Source of the DNA: a virus
DNA length: 48,142 nt
IMG/VR virus record: IMGVR_UViG_3300042922_001026
Span: 1 to 48,142 of that record
Reading direction: 5' to 3' (one strand)
Made by a program: the position numbers and the translations under genes. The number at the start of each line of letters is the position of its first letter. The stretch's first letter is position 1. A model generated the notes under the pieces. That model saw only the letters and a list, made by a program, of their open reading frames with translations, ran no database searches and had not been told where the DNA came from. Positions 18,015 to 26,100 of this stretch are shown piece after piece.

Positions 18015-18639
18015 CGAGCACGCCCTCCCGACGGTGCTTCGGCTCGGCCGCCGACGGCGTCGACTGCATGAACGTCTCGAACGAGACGAGCTCGCCGACC
18101 GTGATGGCCTTCTCTTCGCCGAACAGCAGATCGTTCGGGTTGGGGATGTCGAGTTCGACGGAGGTGGTGTCCATCTCGACGAGGGTAGTGGACGGGGCTT
18201 CCTGCCCCGGCACGAACCCCTGATCGGCGATCAGGTCGAGGAAGTCGCCGAGCTCCATGCGGGCGGTCGCGAACCGCCCCGGCAGGTAGAACCCGCCCAT
18301 GATCTCGGCGAGGTCGGCGAGCCCGATGTGCACCCACCAGCGGCGGGCATTCGGGCCGCCGACTCCGGCGCGCTGCAGGACCAGGACGCCGTACTTGACC
18401 CCGGAGTGCAGGGCTTCCTTCGTGGCCTGGTCCATCCATTCGGCGAGTAGGGCATCGCCGACCTGGTTGGTCTGCTTCCCACCTTTCACTTCGAAAATGA
18501 AGTCGCCGCAATGTCCGATGTCGCCGAGGTCCTGGTGACCGGCGAGGGCATTGCGGCTGGCTTCGGGGAAGTAGGGCGTGATCTGGCGGAGAACTGCGGT
18601 CTCGGCTTTGGTACCGATTTGCTTGGGCTTGTTGACCAT
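18007..18639 (-). CDS. PD-(D/E)XK nuclease, Holliday-junction resolvase-like
   Basis: The N-terminal 55 residues follow an archaeal-type resolvase/restriction nuclease pattern: E13 (GTKAET), D40 (DLGDIG), E50 and K52 (FIFEVKGG). The remaining 150 residues are less typical and end in an acidic/Ser-Pro tail. A resolvase beside the terminase would cut branches from replicating DNA before packaging. A Vsr-like or other single-strand nuclease is the alternative. Translation starts after a CTCAGAGAA-type leader, and a CCTGTCATACA site is upstream, so this is probably the first gene of the nuclease/terminase transcript. Confidence 0.75.
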   Translation of the reverse strand: MVNKPKQIGTKAETAVLRQITPYFPEASRNALAGHQDLGDIGHCGDFIFEVKGGKQTNQVGDALLAEWMDQATKEALHSGVKYGVLVLQRAGVGGPNARRWWVHIGLADLAEIMGGFYLPGRFATARMELGDFLDLIADQGFVPGQEAPSTTLVEMDTTSVELDIPNPNDLLFGEEKAITVGELVSFETFMQSTPSAAEPKHRREGVLGG

Positions 18640-18650
18640 TGATGGTGCCT

Positions 18651-18659
18651 TTCTCTGAG
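18651..18659 (-). promoter_or_regulatory. Start-associated sequence CTCAGAGAA
   Basis: This exact 9-mer (minus strand) ends 11 bases before the ATG of the resolvase-like gene, with AGG between them. It is one of ten similar leaders. Confidence 0.6.
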
Positions 18660-18674
18660 GGGGAACGTAGGGTG

Positions 18675-18687
18675 ACTGTATGACAGG
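18675..18687 (-). promoter_or_regulatory. CCTGTCATACAGT site, probable promoter of the nuclease/terminase unit
   Basis: TACAGT would be the -10 (18680-18675). The -35 position shows no good match. The motif lies in the 112-bp divergent region between the minus-strand nuclease and the plus-strand 106-aa gene. Confidence 0.5.
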
Positions 18688-18751
18688 TTAACAGGATGAC
18701 TCCCGGCGTGTGGGGAACATCGCACCCCCCGTTCTGGGGGAAGATGACCCC

Positions 18752-19072
18752 ATGGCGAATCAGGATGACCTCGGCGGCCTGACCGAGGATGGGATCAACG
18801 GCAAGACTCCTCCGTCTCCGAAAGTAGCGGACTGGCTGCACGGCCGGGTCTCCGTCGACAAACCGACCGATCTGCACCACCGGATCGGCACCGGCCAAGC
18901 GGACGCGGCCTCCGGCGCGCACACGCACGACGGCGCGAACTCGATGCCGCTCTGGGATGAGGGGGCCGACGTGCTCGCGAACCTGCCCGCGAGTCCGACG
19001 CTCGCGCAGGTGTCCACCGCGGTGAACGCGATCAACGCGCTGCTGCGCCAGAAGGGCGCCGGCGGGGCATGA
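18752..19072 (+). CDS. Orphan plus-strand protein, 106 aa, possible virion protein
   Basis: This is the only plus-strand gene amid about 36 kb of minus-strand genes. The middle has HTHDGANSMPLWDEG (near 61-75), a motif style seen in phage collar/fibre proteins. The C-terminus (about 84-100, LAQVSTAVNAINALLRQKG) is a helix like those opening many phage tail or decoration proteins. A GGGGGAAG sequence lies about 10 bases before the ATG. It converges on the LysM gene across a hairpin. Its function is unknown and a virion role is inferred from the motifs. Confidence 0.65.
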   Translation: MANQDDLGGLTEDGINGKTPPSPKVADWLHGRVSVDKPTDLHHRIGTGQADAASGAHTHDGANSMPLWDEGADVLANLPASPTLAQVSTAVNAINALLRQKGAGGA

Positions 19073-19075
19073 GGA

Positions 19076-19104
19076 AACCCCCCGGCGGATTACGCCAGGG
19101 GGTT
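19076..19104. terminator. Terminator-like hairpin between convergent genes
   Basis: AACCCCC (19076-19082) pairs with GGGGGTT (19098-19104), with an inner GGCG/CGCC stem. It lies between the stop codons of the plus-strand 106-aa gene and the minus-strand LysM gene and can serve both. Confidence 0.65.
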
Positions 19105-19128
19105 CCAAGTTCCTCAGAGAACTGGCTA

Positions 19129-20142
19129 CTAGTCTACGGGCTGGGGCTCCGGCTCCGCAACTTCCTCGTCCCCTTCGGTGACGACGTGATCGATGCCCTC
19201 GAACGTGTAGTGGTCGGGCAGGATGATCTTCTGCCCACGCTGGACGTTGTTGTCGCCGTTCCAGCGTCCGTTCACCGACCGCAGCTCGGTGAAGTCGTGC
19301 AGGCCAAGGGTCTGCGCCACCTCCACCAGGGTCGACTCGTCCTGCACGACGTACCACTGCACCGGACGCCGCTCGACGCCGTCGTCCTGGTGCTTGCCTT
19401 CGGCGAGCTCGGCGTTGCGCTGCAGCACGTCGTCGAGGGTCTTGCCAGGTGCGGCGTCGTAGATCGACTCGCGGATGCCGAGCTGGCTACCCGCCCCCCA
19501 TTCCTTCGACTCCGCCTCGGCGTCGCGCGACGCCTGGTTCGTCTCGCCATCGACCGCGGTGTCCACCAGGGGGCCGGCCTCCGGCGTGGTCGTCGCCGCG
19601 GCGAGCCGCTTCTCGAAGTCGGCCGCGGTCGGGTCCGGCGCGAACTCGGCGCCGCGGTGGGCGTCGCCGTTCAGCCGGGTGTCGATTCGCTCCTCGTCGC
19701 GCCGATCGGTGTCGTGCTTCTCGTTCGCGGGCAGCTCGCGGTACTCGCGGCCGTCGACCACCTGCTGCTCGGCGATGCCGACCGTGGGCGCGGACGCGGT
19801 GTCCTCGGGGTCGCGCCCCTCGGTCTCGGGCCGGTTGCCGTCGTCGGCGGGACCGCCGGGCTCGTCGAGCGCGCCGCCGCCGGCGGCCGGGGAGGCGACC
19901 TCGTCGTTCTCGGGGTCGGCGGGGTCCGGCTCGTTTTGAGTTTCATGCGGCTCGTCGCCGGGGAACTCAACCGAATCTTGAGTTTCCTCGGCGTTCTCGT
20001 CGCTGGCGCGCGCGGCGTTGATCAGCTCCGCCATCTGTGCCTTCGTGGTCGCGTCGTTGATGTCGACGCCCTCGTCGACGGCGATCGAGCGCAGCTCGTC
20101 GACGTTGTGCTTCTTCGGGTCGATGGTCTCGTGGTCAGCCAT
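19129..20142 (-). CDS. LysM-domain protein with acidic disordered centre, 337 aa
   Basis: Residues about 14-42 (VDELRSIAVDEG...KAQMAELI) resemble the short Rho-N/HeH/SAP helix-extended-loop-helix fold. About 43-255 is acidic and Glu/Asp/Pro-rich without clear structure. About 262-312 (WYVVQDESTLVEVAQTLGL ... GQKIILP) is a LysM-type domain that binds glycan chains or acts as an assembly module. LysM without a visible hydrolase domain suggests a virion or host-wall binding role rather than a lysin. The start is the ATG overlapping the upstream gene by 8 bases. Its place at the end of the replication region does not fix its function. Confidence 0.7.
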   Translation of the reverse strand: MADHETIDPKKHNVDELRSIAVDEGVDINDATTKAQMAELINAARASDENAEETQDSVEFPGDEPHETQNEPDPADPENDEVASPAAGGGALDEPGGPADDGNRPETEGRDPEDTASAPTVGIAEQQVVDGREYRELPANEKHDTDRRDEERIDTRLNGDAHRGAEFAPDPTAADFEKRLAAATTTPEAGPLVDTAVDGETNQASRDAEAESKEWGAGSQLGIRESIYDAAPGKTLDDVLQRNAELAEGKHQDDGVERRPVQWYVVQDESTLVEVAQTLGLHDFTELRSVNGRWNGDNNVQRGQKIILPDHYTFEGIDHVVTEGDEEVAEPEPQPVD

Positions 20143-20449
20143 GCGAGCTGTGTCCTTCCGTGATGTATTTCTCGTACGCGGCCGCACGTTCGACGACCTT
20201 CTCGGGGGTCAGGATAGCGCCGTCGGGATCGAACGACCCGAATTGCTGCGCGAGCTGCAGCGCATTGACACGGATGTCGATGGTGTGCTGCGCGGGCGTC
20301 GAACCGGTCAGCACCTGGGTGGCGCGATCGAGCGCGGCGCGCTCGCGCGCCTCCTGCTCGCCGGCTCGGCGCTGGAGCACGTCGATGCCCTCAGTCGTCT
20401 CCGTCGATGCTGGTGTCGACGTCTCCTCGGGCTCTGCTGTTTCGTCCAC
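20135..20449 (-). CDS. Small helical protein, 104 aa, unknown
   Basis: The acidic, Thr-rich N-terminus (VDETAEPEETSTPAS) is followed by a charged helix (LQRRAGEQEARERAALDRA, about 25-43) and a compact C-terminal region ending EKYITEGHSSHG. The GTG start is chosen for the GGAAG sequence just upstream. The gene then overlaps the HNH gene by 59 bases, which is long for this genome, so the start is uncertain. No family recognised. Confidence 0.55.
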   Translation of the reverse strand: MDETAEPEETSTPASTETTEGIDVLQRRAGEQEARERAALDRATQVLTGSTPAQHTIDIRVNALQLAQQFGSFDPDGAILTPEKVVERAAAYEKYITEGHSSHG

Positions 20450-21191
20450 GGGTCTTCCGTCCTCTCCTCTTGCGGTCGGCTGCACGCCGGGCTTCCTCGG
20501 CGAACAGCTCATCGGTGCTGGCTTCGCGCGCCGCGGTGGGCGCCCAGCCGTCCGGGTAGATCGGCAGCCACGGTGTGGCCTGGTCGAGCACCCGATCGTA
20601 TTCGGGGTAGAAGGCATCGTTCGCGGCGTGCGTGGCGTTGTGGCACTCCGAGCAGATGATGTGCGTGTTCTCGGTGGTGCCGATGCCGCGGCTGACCTTC
20701 TCGTTGTTGAGCGTGTTCTTGTCTGGACCATGGTGCAGGTCGGTGGCCGGGTTGTTCACGCAGCCGATGATGCCGACCGGCATGAACTCGCCGCCCGCGT
20801 TCGCCTTCCCCGCCCATTCGCAGACCTGGCCGACGGCGATGGGGAACATCTTCGCCTGCCGCTTGCGGCCGGTGGACTCGGGATCGACGAGCTCGCCGAT
20901 GTTCTTGGTCGAGCCCCAGGCGTCGGGGTGGATGTAGCCCGAGTCGCCCTTTTTCGGCTGGGGGCGCTCGCCGGGGTCATCCTGCAGGCCGGTGACCTCG
21001 GTGCCGGGGCCGAGCCCGTACAGCTCGGCGAGCGCGTTGTCGGCCTGGTGGATGGCGTACAGGGCTTCGCGGAGGGTAGCCTGGCCGCCACAGCAGCACT
21101 CCTCCTGGTCCTCCAGGATGCCGAGGGTGTGGCATTCGTCGTGCAGACCGACGACGCACCCCGGGCAGGCTTCAAGAATACTGACCGACAT
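20391..21191 (-). CDS. HNH-type nuclease-like protein, 266 aa
   Basis: The HNH part lies at about 120-190: C124, C144, the core DLHH (D151, H153, H154), then N175, a C180/C183 pair, and H184 and H188, consistent with a zinc-stabilised beta-beta-alpha-metal fold. The N-terminus is also Cys-rich (C9, C12, C20, C32, C33, C34). The C-terminus is a basic Arg/Lys tail. It could be a packaging-associated, repair or homing nuclease. Its place behind the primase-polymerase (20-base overlap) favours a replication or recombination role, by inference. Confidence 0.75.
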   Translation of the reverse strand: MSVSILEACPGCVVGLHDECHTLGILEDQEECCCGGQATLREALYAIHQADNALAELYGLGPGTEVTGLQDDPGERPQPKKGDSGYIHPDAWGSTKNIGELVDPESTGRKRQAKMFPIAVGQVCEWAGKANAGGEFMPVGIIGCVNNPATDLHHGPDKNTLNNEKVSRGIGTTENTHIICSECHNATHAANDAFYPEYDRVLDQATPWLPIYPDGWAPTAAREASTDELFAEEARRAADRKRRGRKTRGRNSRARGDVDTSIDGDD

Positions 21192-23763
21192 ACTGGCCTC
21201 CGTAGGTGGGGAACGGGCTCGGCACGATCGCCTGCCGGACGCCCCAGAAGAACTGCTCGTCGCCTGCGCGCTGCAGCTCGGGGTGGATGGTGAGCAGCTC
21301 CCGGGCGAACTTGGGTTCGGACAGGATCGGGAAGATGCGGTTCATGTTCGCCCACTGCTGGTAGTCCTGGTATACCGATGTGCGAGCCGTTGCCATGTCG
21401 CCCTCCATCACCAGGCGGGTGTCGACGTAGCGCGCCAACGCGTCCTCCTCGATCCGGTAGCGCTGGTTCGCGGCCCGCACCGAGTCGGGCACCTGCTCGC
21501 CGTGCGCGAGGTAGTCGGCGGTGCCGTCCAGCATCCAGGCCAGCACCTGCGGCCCCTCCTCGGCGATGATCATCCTCGCCAGGCCCTCCACCTGCCGCTC
21601 CTCGGGGACCGGGTTCGGCATGTCGATACGCCGGAACCGGCGCCACCAGGCGGGGCCACCGGCGGTCAGCCCGGGCAGGTGGTTGAACAACGCCATCAAG
21701 CTCGCCGTGGTGGGGAACTCGGAGCTGTTCTCGTACAGCAGCCGGGCCCGGGTGGTGCCGTCACCGGTGAGCGCCTTCACGAGCTCCTCGTTGAACTTCG
21801 CATTCCGGGGCACCTCGGAGGCGATGGCGAGCCGGACGCCGCGCAGCTGCGCGATCTGCTCCGGGTGCTGATCGGAACGGGTCTGCACCAGGAACTGCTG
21901 GCCGAGCTTCATGCCGTAGCCGCCGAGCACGCCGAGCGCGACGTCGGCCATCTGCGACTTGCCCTCACCGCCGGACCCGAGGAACACGGGGAAGTGCTGC
22001 ACGACCAGCTCGCCGATCAGCGCGATCCCGAACACGCGCTGCACGTACCGGATCATGGCCGGCTCGTGCTGGAATGCCCAGTCGAGCAGCGCCTGCCAGC
22101 GCGGTGCCGGCCGGGTCCAGTCAGGGGCGACCCCGGTGATCTTCGTGTTGCGGTCGGTGAGCGGACTGGCCTGCCGGAATATCCGGGTGCGCAGGTCGAA
22201 GATGCCACCGGGGGTGACCAGCTCGTACGGGTCGGCGTCCATCTGGTGCGGCAGCGCGAGCACCGCCGGGATCGTCTCCGCCCACTTCAGGGTCGCGGTC
22301 ATCCGGGCGCTGTTCAGCGACTGCTGCAGCCATTTCTTCTCCTCGACGTCCTGCGAGGCGGCCAGGCGCTGCGTGAACAGGTCCTTCAGCGCCTCCCGGT
22401 GCGTGCCGGCAGCGTCGAGCGCCCAGCGTGCGCCGTCCCACATGTGCCAGCCGATCCCGGCGACGTTCAGGAACCGGCCGGCGATGGACTGCGCGAACAG
22501 CTCCGCGTTGCCGGAGTCGGTGTGCGCGGAGAAGATGAGCCGCTGCTGCGCCTGCGGGTCGATCTGCAACGCCAGGGACCCGGCGGCGCGCGGGCTGACG
22601 TCGAGCCCCGGCGTGGCGACGGGCTGCTTGGAGAAGATCGAGATGACGGGCGCGTCCGGCAGCGTGGCGGCCGGGTCGGGCTCGACCGGGATGACCTCAC
22701 GGGCCCCGCCGAGGAACATCTCGGTGAAGTCGGCGTGGGTGTGCGAACGCATCTCGTCGATGAGCTTGGCGTTCGACCAGCGGCTGGCCTGCTCCGCGCC
22801 CCAGTGCATGGCGGCGGCGTACTCGTGCGGTTGCGGCTCGCGGACGGGGGTCTGCGACCGGCAGAGGTCCTCGTGCCGGGCTTCGAGCAGGGCCCGCAGC
22901 TCGCCGTAGCTGCGCTCGGTGAGGCAGCCGTACCGGACCATGCCGTGCAGCTGCGCGGCCCGGGCGAGCATCCACGGGTGCCGGGCGGTGACCTGCTGTT
23001 GGGTGATCTCGTGCCGGATGGTGCCGACGAAATCGCAGTCGTGGGTGGCCCAGTCGACGTCCGCCCATTCGATGACGGGGTCGGTGCCGATCTCCCGCGG
23101 CTGCGCGTCGATGCCCCAGTCGTCGAACACTTCGGTGAGCTCGGCGACGGTGAACGGTGCCCAGCCGTCGGGGAAGTCCGCGGTGACCGGCTTCGGGTGC
23201 TCCAGGTCCTTCCAGTTCACCGAGCCGGGCACCCGGAAGATGCGGGGCAGGTCGAACAGGGAGTCGACGACGCCGCCGTTTGCGGCGGCGAGCCGATCGG
23301 CGAGCACCTTGAACCGGGCGGCGATAGTGGACACGGCGGTGCGCGAGTCGGCGTCGGTAATGAATGCGTCGCTGATCGGCCAGTATGGCTGCAGGCCGTT
23401 GCCGGTGGAGACGATCGCGGCGGGCGGCACCCCGAGCGCGGCGGACAGCTCGGCGATGAGCTGCTCGGCGGCGGGGATCGACCCCATGCCGGTGTCTTTG
23501 AAATCGATGTCGACGTACAGCGCGTTGAGGCGGGTGATGTCGCGGGCGCTGGAGCGGCCGGCTGGCTTGGCGTAGCTGGTGGCGTTGATCTCGAACCAGA
23601 CGTGCCGCTGGGTGGCGGTGCAGTTCGCGATGAAGTCGGCGAGCTCGGCCCGGCCGACGGGCGCGGCAGCGAACGAGGTGGCGTCACCCGACGCGAGCCG
23701 CAACACGTCTTCGGTGCGGTCCAGTCGGGCGAGCAGCTGGTCGAACTGCGTCGGGTCGGTCAC
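21172..23763 (-). CDS. Primase-polymerase / SF3 helicase fusion, 863 aa
   Basis: The N-terminal archaeo-eukaryotic primase-like domain shows DID (D85, D87 in LYVDIDFKD), a motif II STGNGLQPYW (119-128) and a motif III region DLPRIFRVPGSVNWK (171-185). In motif II the usual His appears replaced by Gln125. The C-terminal D5/SF3 helicase has Walker A GSGGEGKS (596-603), acidic E650 (LAIASE), sensor N693 and a basic WRRFRRI (707-713). It would synthesise primers or short DNA and unwind the template at the replication fork. No other DNA polymerase was recognised. The start is GTG, 10 bases after a CTCAGAGAA leader. Confidence 0.88.
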   Translation of the reverse strand: MTDPTQFDQLLARLDRTEDVLRLASGDATSFAAAPVGRAELADFIANCTATQRHVWFEINATSYAKPAGRSSARDITRLNALYVDIDFKDTGMGSIPAAEQLIAELSAALGVPPAAIVSTGNGLQPYWPISDAFITDADSRTAVSTIAARFKVLADRLAAANGGVVDSLFDLPRIFRVPGSVNWKDLEHPKPVTADFPDGWAPFTVAELTEVFDDWGIDAQPREIGTDPVIEWADVDWATHDCDFVGTIRHEITQQQVTARHPWMLARAAQLHGMVRYGCLTERSYGELRALLEARHEDLCRSQTPVREPQPHEYAAAMHWGAEQASRWSNAKLIDEMRSHTHADFTEMFLGGAREVIPVEPDPAATLPDAPVISIFSKQPVATPGLDVSPRAAGSLALQIDPQAQQRLIFSAHTDSGNAELFAQSIAGRFLNVAGIGWHMWDGARWALDAAGTHREALKDLFTQRLAASQDVEEKKWLQQSLNSARMTATLKWAETIPAVLALPHQMDADPYELVTPGGIFDLRTRIFRQASPLTDRNTKITGVAPDWTRPAPRWQALLDWAFQHEPAMIRYVQRVFGIALIGELVVQHFPVFLGSGGEGKSQMADVALGVLGGYGMKLGQQFLVQTRSDQHPEQIAQLRGVRLAIASEVPRNAKFNEELVKALTGDGTTRARLLYENSSEFPTTASLMALFNHLPGLTAGGPAWWRRFRRIDMPNPVPEERQVEGLARMIIAEEGPQVLAWMLDGTADYLAHGEQVPDSVRAANQRYRIEEDALARYVDTRLVMEGDMATARTSVYQDYQQWANMNRIFPILSEPKFARELLTIHPELQRAGDEQFFWGVRQAIVPSPFPTYGGQYVGQYS

Positions 23764-23773
23764 ACAGACTCCG

Positions 23774-23782
23774 TTCTCTGAG
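23774..23782 (-). promoter_or_regulatory. Start-associated sequence CTCAGAGAA
   Basis: Exact copy ending 10 bases before the GTG start of the primase-polymerase gene, with CGGAG between. Confidence 0.6.
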
Positions 23783-23799
23783 GGGTAGGGCGTCCAGAG

Positions 23800-23836
23800 C
23801 GGGAGCGCCCGACCAGCATACGGTCGGGCGCTCCCG
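23800..23836. terminator. Perfect 15-bp hairpin between SSB-like and primase-polymerase genes
   Basis: CGGGAGCGCCCGACC (23800-23814) pairs fully with 23822-23836 around the loop AGCATAC. TTTCTT follows on the plus strand, so as a classical terminator it points against the local genes. For minus-strand transcripts it would be a hairpin without a U-run, perhaps an attenuator or RNA-processing site. Confidence 0.75.
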
Positions 23837-23858
23837 TTTCTTCGGATCGACCCGCTGG

Positions 23859-24836
23859 CTACGCCTGGGCGGGGGCGGTCACCGCGGCCTGGAGGGCTGC
23901 GATGTACGCCTGGTCACCGGCGCGGCCGGTGTGCTGCGCGAGCGACTGCGCCGCGGTCTGCGGGTCGAGCCCCTGGGTGACCAGCTGCGTGATCGCGGCG
24001 AGGTCCTCCTGGGTGAGCCCGGCGGCGGCGGGCGCTGCCGGGGGCTCGGGCTGCACGGCGGGCTGCGTCAGCGCGGCGATGGCGGCGGCTGCCGCGTTCG
24101 GCTGCACCGGCGCGATCGGCGCCTGCTGCACCGGCTGCTCTGCCCGCTGCGTCGGCTGGATCGGCTGGCCGACCGGCTGCGTGACGTGATGCACCTGCGG
24201 GGCCTGCGGCACCTGCGCCTGGGGCGGGAACTGCGCCTGGGCGACGCCCCCGCCGGGCACCTGAACCGCGGGCACCCCGGGCTGGATCTGCACCTGCGGC
24301 GCGGCCTGGGGGGCTCCGCCGTAGATGGCCTGATCCAGCTGACGCTGCTCGACCGGCACGTGCGGGACGAACTGCAGGACCTCCACCTGGAAGATTTTCT
24401 GCGGGTTGCCCTTGCCGGTGTTCTTGAACTCGACCAGCGTGACGCGGATGTGCGAGCCGATCCCGATGCGGTTCGGCGCGTACTTCTGCACCTCGGTGCG
24501 GAACGCGGCGAGCATCTGGTTCTTCACGTACAGGGTGCGCTTGCCGTCGTCGGTGGGGTCCGACTGGTCGGCGAGGTTGGTCTGCAGCGTGACGACCAGC
24601 TGCATCGCGGGGCGGCCGTCCTGGTAGAACACCGGCTGCTTCGTGGTGAAGTCCGTGATCTGGGTCTGCCGGAGGTCCTCGCAGATGATGCCCTCGTAGC
24701 TGGTGCCGACGGGGGCGTCGACGAACCGGCCGTACTGGTCGTTCGTGCCGAACTTCAGCGAGCGCGCTCCGCCTTCGAGCAGCCCGTACGGGTCCTCGAC
24801 GGCGGCGGCGGGGTTGATGCCTGTGAACTGAACCAT
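23859..24836 (-). CDS. Single-strand DNA-binding-like protein, 325 aa
   Basis: The N-terminal 165 residues look like an OB-fold: alternating beta strands with DYGRF/DQYGRF-type aromatic positions, AMQLVVTLQTNL (about 77-88) and HIRVTLVEFKN (about 129-139). The remaining half is a Pro/Gln/Ala-rich flexible linker with a short helical C-terminus (LTQEDLAAITQLVTQG). Many phage SSBs combine an OB-fold with such a tail, but this tail lacks the acidic end of bacterial SSB. Position between the primase-polymerase and the nuclease supports single-strand binding. The 96-base gap upstream holds TTATAG near the start, a possible weak promoter. Confidence 0.62.
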   Translation of the reverse strand: MVQFTGINPAAAVEDPYGLLEGGARSLKFGTNDQYGRFVDAPVGTSYEGIICEDLRQTQITDFTTKQPVFYQDGRPAMQLVVTLQTNLADQSDPTDDGKRTLYVKNQMLAAFRTEVQKYAPNRIGIGSHIRVTLVEFKNTGKGNPQKIFQVEVLQFVPHVPVEQRQLDQAIYGGAPQAAPQVQIQPGVPAVQVPGGGVAQAQFPPQAQVPQAPQVHHVTQPVGQPIQPTQRAEQPVQQAPIAPVQPNAAAAAIAALTQPAVQPEPPAAPAAAGLTQEDLAAITQLVTQGLDPQTAAQSLAQHTGRAGDQAYIAALQAAVTAPAQA

Positions 24837-24932
24837 GAAAATGTCCGATCTATAAGGTGGAACGATTGGATGATGGATTTGAATGATGACTTAGGCGGAT
24901 GCCTTTGTCGTGTGCAAGTGTAGCTGGTTTCG

Positions 24933-25910
24933 TCAGCCCGTCAAGTCCCGCATGAACATGACTTCCTCGATCGCCTCAAAGCCGTCGCAGTCCCAGCAGG
25001 GCGACCCGGTCGGCTGCGCTTCGATGGTGGCCGGCCAGCCGATCATCTCCGCCATGTCGATCAGCGACACGAGCCGCTTCAGCCCGTCGAGCGCCACCTG
25101 CCGGTCATACCGGAACAGCACCGGCTTGGAGGCGTCGAGGTCGTCGTCGCGGGGCAGCGCATGCAGGTCGACGTGGGTGGGGTGCAGGCCGTCGAGCTCG
25201 TAGCCGAGCCCGTACGTGTGCATCTGCGTCGTGTACGCCGCCCCCACTTGCCCCTTCGCGGTCTTCTCCAGCTTCGAGGGACCCTGGAACTTCCAGTCCG
25301 ACACCACCCCGATCTCGTCACCCGGCTGGTGGGTGCCCGGGTCGACGGGGATGGCGCGGCCGTCGGGCATCAGCACCCGCTCCTGGAAGTGCTTCTCGGT
25401 GAGCAGGATGCGGGTGAACAGGTCGCACGAGCCGTCGATCAGGTGCCCCTTGTAGTCGAGCACCTTCAGCTTCCGCTCCAGGTAGTAGATCGGCTGGCTC
25501 GCGGTCGGCTCCACATCCTCACGGGTGCGGGTCTTCCAGATGATCTGCCCGTTCGGCAGCTCCACCTCGACCTGCTCGAACATCCACGGGAACTTCTCCT
25601 GCAGGTGCCGCTCCAGGTAGTCGTGGCCCATGGTGCCGATCTGCGCCTTCCATCCGTCCGAGCTCGGCGGCGACGGCGGGTACAGCCCGGACAGCTTCCG
25701 GGCCACGCACTTCGGGCAGTCGCCGCCGATCTCGCTGATCCCGATCGTGGCCTTGCGGCTGCGCTCGGTGTCCATCGTGTCGAACACGAGCCGGTGCAGC
25801 CGGTGCAGGTGCTCGATCGCCGCCATGTCCGCGGCGACGCGGTGCTGCTCGGCGATCATCACCACCGGGGTGAACGGGCCGACCTGTTTACGCCTCAACT
25901 TGCCGGGCAT
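24933..25910 (-). CDS. Cas4/RecB-like PD-(D/E)XK exonuclease, 325 aa
   Basis: An N-terminal cysteine motif (C65, C68 in GGDCPKC) is followed by H96 (GTMGHDYLE), D163 (DGSCD), the catalytic D205-W-K207 (VSDWKFQG) and a QMHTYG helix (229-234). The C-terminal CWDC (C305, C308) completes a four-Cys set that could hold an iron-sulfur cluster or zinc, as in Cas4-like nucleases. It would resect DNA ends for recombination or repair. No CRISPR genes are nearby. It overlaps the zinc-ribbon gene by 23 bases and so belongs to the helicase transcript. Confidence 0.82.
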   Translation of the reverse strand: MPGKLRRKQVGPFTPVVMIAEQHRVAADMAAIEHLHRLHRLVFDTMDTERSRKATIGISEIGGDCPKCVARKLSGLYPPSPPSSDGWKAQIGTMGHDYLERHLQEKFPWMFEQVEVELPNGQIIWKTRTREDVEPTASQPIYYLERKLKVLDYKGHLIDGSCDLFTRILLTEKHFQERVLMPDGRAIPVDPGTHQPGDEIGVVSDWKFQGPSKLEKTAKGQVGAAYTTQMHTYGLGYELDGLHPTHVDLHALPRDDDLDASKPVLFRYDRQVALDGLKRLVSLIDMAEMIGWPATIEAQPTGSPCWDCDGFEAIEEVMFMRDLTG

Positions 25911-26100
25911 TCGTCCTCCAATATCGTCGCTCCTCTTCGGTCAGGGTGTCGGCGCAGTCGCGGCAGATGCCGGGCGGCCGGTACATGTTCACTTCACGCT
26001 CGACCCCGCAGCGCGGGCAGGGTCGCATCGGTCGCTGCCCCACCTCGGGGGCGCCGCCCGTCGGGCGCAGGGTGCCGTACAGTGGTCGCCAGCCCATCAC
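25888..26100 (-). CDS. Small zinc-ribbon protein, 70 aa
   Basis: Two Cys pairs, CPRC (28-31) and CRDC (46-49), form a compact zinc-ribbon/knuckle. The C-terminus is an acidic-to-basic helix (LTEEERRYWRTNARQ). The start ATGA overlaps the helicase stop, and the end overlaps the nuclease start. Coupled translation suggests it acts with one or both enzymes, perhaps as a DNA-binding clamp (inference). Confidence 0.75.
   Translation of the reverse strand: MMGWRPLYGTLRPTGGAPEVGQRPMRPCPRCGVEREVNMYRPPGICRDCADTLTEEERRYWRTNARQVEA

Noticed and set aside
24933-25910. Cas4-like nuclease as evidence of a CRISPR system
   Set aside because: No cas1, cas2 or repeat array is present, and such nucleases are common in phage recombination modules.
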